From Candidatus Zipacnadia bacterium (GTDB lineage: Bacteria; Armatimonadota; Zipacnadia; Zipacnadales; UBA5352), in assembly GCA_029821735.1 (NCBI GenBank), contig JALGSU010000029.1, positions 1-64,000 on the forward strand: 64,000 bases of DNA. The letters are read 5' to 3'. Each line of letters opens with the position of its first letter. The first letter of the stretch is position 1. Positions 63,501 to 64,000 of the stretch are shown one piece after another. The notes under the pieces are model-generated. The model worked only from the letters and a program-made list of their open reading frames with translations, ran no database searches and was not told where the DNA came from. The translations under genes and the position numbers were made by a program.

Positions 63501-64000
63501 TCAGGATTCCCGGAGTCACCAGTTGCTGGCGGGCCACCTCGAAGTCAAACTCGCGCGTGATATCCCGGTCCTCGTCTGTCACCACGAAGTGGGCCGGGAT
63601 CGTTGGTGCTTCATGCCCGATTGTGCCGCCGATCGACCAGTTGCCGTCCATCAGCAGCGCGCCCGCCGGCTCCATCGACGAGGCCAGCTTGTTCGATCGA
63701 GACATGCTGGGGATGAATTCATGCACCCAGGCGGTCGTCATTGGGAGTTCGACCGGCCCGAGAGCCATCATCGGATGACCAAAGGCCAGCACATCGTTGC
63801 CCTCGCGCCAGGTGAGTGTGCCAATGCCGGTGATGTCGAAGGTCCCTGTTGCGAAAGTCACGCCCACCGCCGCGCCCGGCACCAGTTCCGCGGGGACGGA
63901 ATCGCGCATCTGGCCCGGACCGACCATCGGCTCGATGCCGTAGGGCTCGAAGAACTCGCGCAGCACTTCCATGCCTGCATCCTGCAGGCCGGACGCATAG
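60550..64000 (-). CDS. SpoIVB-type S55 peptidase-domain protein with beta-propeller and Ig-like C-terminus (5'-partial)
   Basis: The frame is open to the window edge, so the N-terminus, which normally holds the GMSGSP serine, is missing. The visible part (~1150 residues) starts in the S55 domain: PAELVPGAAVGVTFATG, GTLTWREGNDVLAFGHPMM (the FGHP histidine) and WSIGGTIGHEAPTIP. A linker domain follows, then an acidic stretch of ~80 residues (TDLDLDLDANPED and DDDDEDLLLDDDGDDLDDE). Next comes a beta-propeller with repeated TGPGGKIFRVAADG / TGPGGRIYTLADE blades, a short jelly-roll domain, and an Ig-like domain (RPEIEIDEPEPGEAIRSDYDISW). The final residues are again acidic. Probably a secreted or envelope serine protease that processes or assembles surface proteins; no sporulation genes are nearby. 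Confidence 0.8.
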   Translation of the reverse strand, partial: YASGLQDAGMEVLREFFEPYGIEPMVGPGQMRDSVPAELVPGAAVGVTFATGTFDITGIGTLTWREGNDVLAFGHPMMALGPVELPMTTAWVHEFIPSMSRSNKLASSMEPAGALLMDGNWSIGGTIGHEAPTIPAHFVVTDEDRDITREFDFEVARQQLVTPGILMSVLAGALETSFSPGTPGVGTIDFVLRGEKGAEITRRDVVWHPGMLRPITGWVSEAVGMMTRNRFQPQQIASLEARVSITGVDRSAAVERIYTEESVARAGKPLNIHVVLRPEGADPIEKVVTLQMPENLPKGQIRVGAGAGAEEWSIKSRLRLMMPQMNSIDDIAVIIRDMKRADQLYAAVALPEITLAVQGTELPHLPLSMAESMADAARTDMDAGYTELGVTLPTDYVLYGWEAIRIPTEDRQGERGKVSGKDAGDEDDEDGLASAAAANYGLERLWWAASALDRGYAAADDTDLDLDLDANPEDAINGALDDDDEDLLLDDDGDDLDDEADVFGHPEPDGDALTRQLSDWTQDDADDFESGDAEGVLVRSDGTVLLAPAATVLAEVDEPYIWSVAAAGDAVWFGTANPGRIYRWTEADGAKLVHDTGQFMVVSLLPLEDGGLLAGTGPGGKIFRVAADGSAELAWDLPVSYVWSLLGRADGSAAAGTGPGGRIYTLADEASVITTISQPHVLDMVEVAGTLYAAGGSDRGGVYRVSASGSSQDVLGTDEESCTSLAAGPDGTMYVGTASDGKILSIAADGTVAEIFEGEEDVLGVCVSGGNVWAATADVGKIITVDGERRSGIAYEDDVAARVLAITAANGAVYAATANPARLVKLDLQRETTGSYSSAVLDAERVSRWAHLFWDAVVPEGATIAINTCSGNSEVAEDGSWGPWTEAYAQQGAEVGNAPARYLQYRLKMTGSAAAGPELRRLTVLYLPSNQRPEIEIDEPEPGEAIRSDYDISWTTDDDDDDTLVTTIFMRAHGADEWEQLAEVQDEESWEWDTTEVEDGRYSLKLVCSDRPSNAINPLSAEVTVDTITVDQSYPELVIIEALKLDGDEPRVLKALARDDLSRITSVDWRVGDEGEWRAATPDDGLLSSTRELFTITIEELPEDAHMLEVRLRDSADNVTVETLPLDSGDVDEGDAGEGDADTDADAVG

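Overview
The window is bacterial, GC-rich and densely coded. It looks like a free-living, saprophytic bacterium from one of the lineages rich in secreted polysaccharide-active proteins (Armatimonadota, Planctomycetota or Hydrogenedentota type). The basis is the gene mix: heparinase II/III proteins fused to FG-GAP-like propellers, DUF4838, a sulfatase-fold enzyme, parallel beta-helix proteins, Gfo/Idh oxidoreductases, a DUF6785-like membrane protein and a SpoIVB-type S55 protein. The phylum is an inference. No rRNA, tRNA, CRISPR array, insertion sequence or phage gene was recognised.

Layout. 1-5,720 (+): end of a HEAT-type surface protein, a secreted 3D-domain protein, a sugar-phosphate isomerase-like TIM barrel, an archaeal-type peroxiredoxin and a GT-C-like membrane protein, facing a GT2 glycosyltransferase. 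6,801-15,663 (+): membrane protein, DUF4838 protein, binding-module protein, giant heparinase/propeller protein and sulfatase-like hydrolase, probably one polysaccharide-utilisation unit. 15,671-17,177: thiD and gmhB, divergent. 17,174-30,983 (-): a long co-directional block of GDPD, nnrE-nnrD, lpdA, PHP phosphatase, Gfo/Idh, alpha-toroid protein, an M28-like/FtsX fusion and a DUF6785-like protein. 31,146-42,628 (mostly +): zinc-ribbon membrane protein, metallophosphatase, Gfo/Idh, a pair of beta-helix genes with duplicated leaders, RidA, a GT1 glycosyltransferase and a TIM-barrel protein. 42,783-43,844: an isolated, lower-GC TIR-domain gene beside a 31-codon remnant. 44,059-53,272 (-): large secreted proteins, including a second heparinase/propeller protein, and a Cys/Met-rich secreted protein. 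53,481-59,828 (-): a complete trpEGDCBA operon (no trpF) with a readable promoter, a leader peptide with three Trp codons in five, and two terminator-type hairpins. 59,847-64,000 (-): endonuclease III and the 3' part of an S55/propeller protein.

Two themes stand out. First, the trp leader is a well-preserved ribosome-mediated attenuator with tandem terminators. Second, six reading-frame lesions and one apparent in-frame deletion fall almost only in secreted or carbohydrate-active genes, while the metabolic genes (trp, lpdA, thiD, nnr, nth) are intact. That could be pseudogenisation of a fast-evolving secretome or assembly error, and raw reads would decide. The least explained candidates are the lone TIR gene with an unknown N-terminal domain, the M28-like/FtsX fusion that has lost its metal ligands, and the Cys-x-Met-rich secreted protein.
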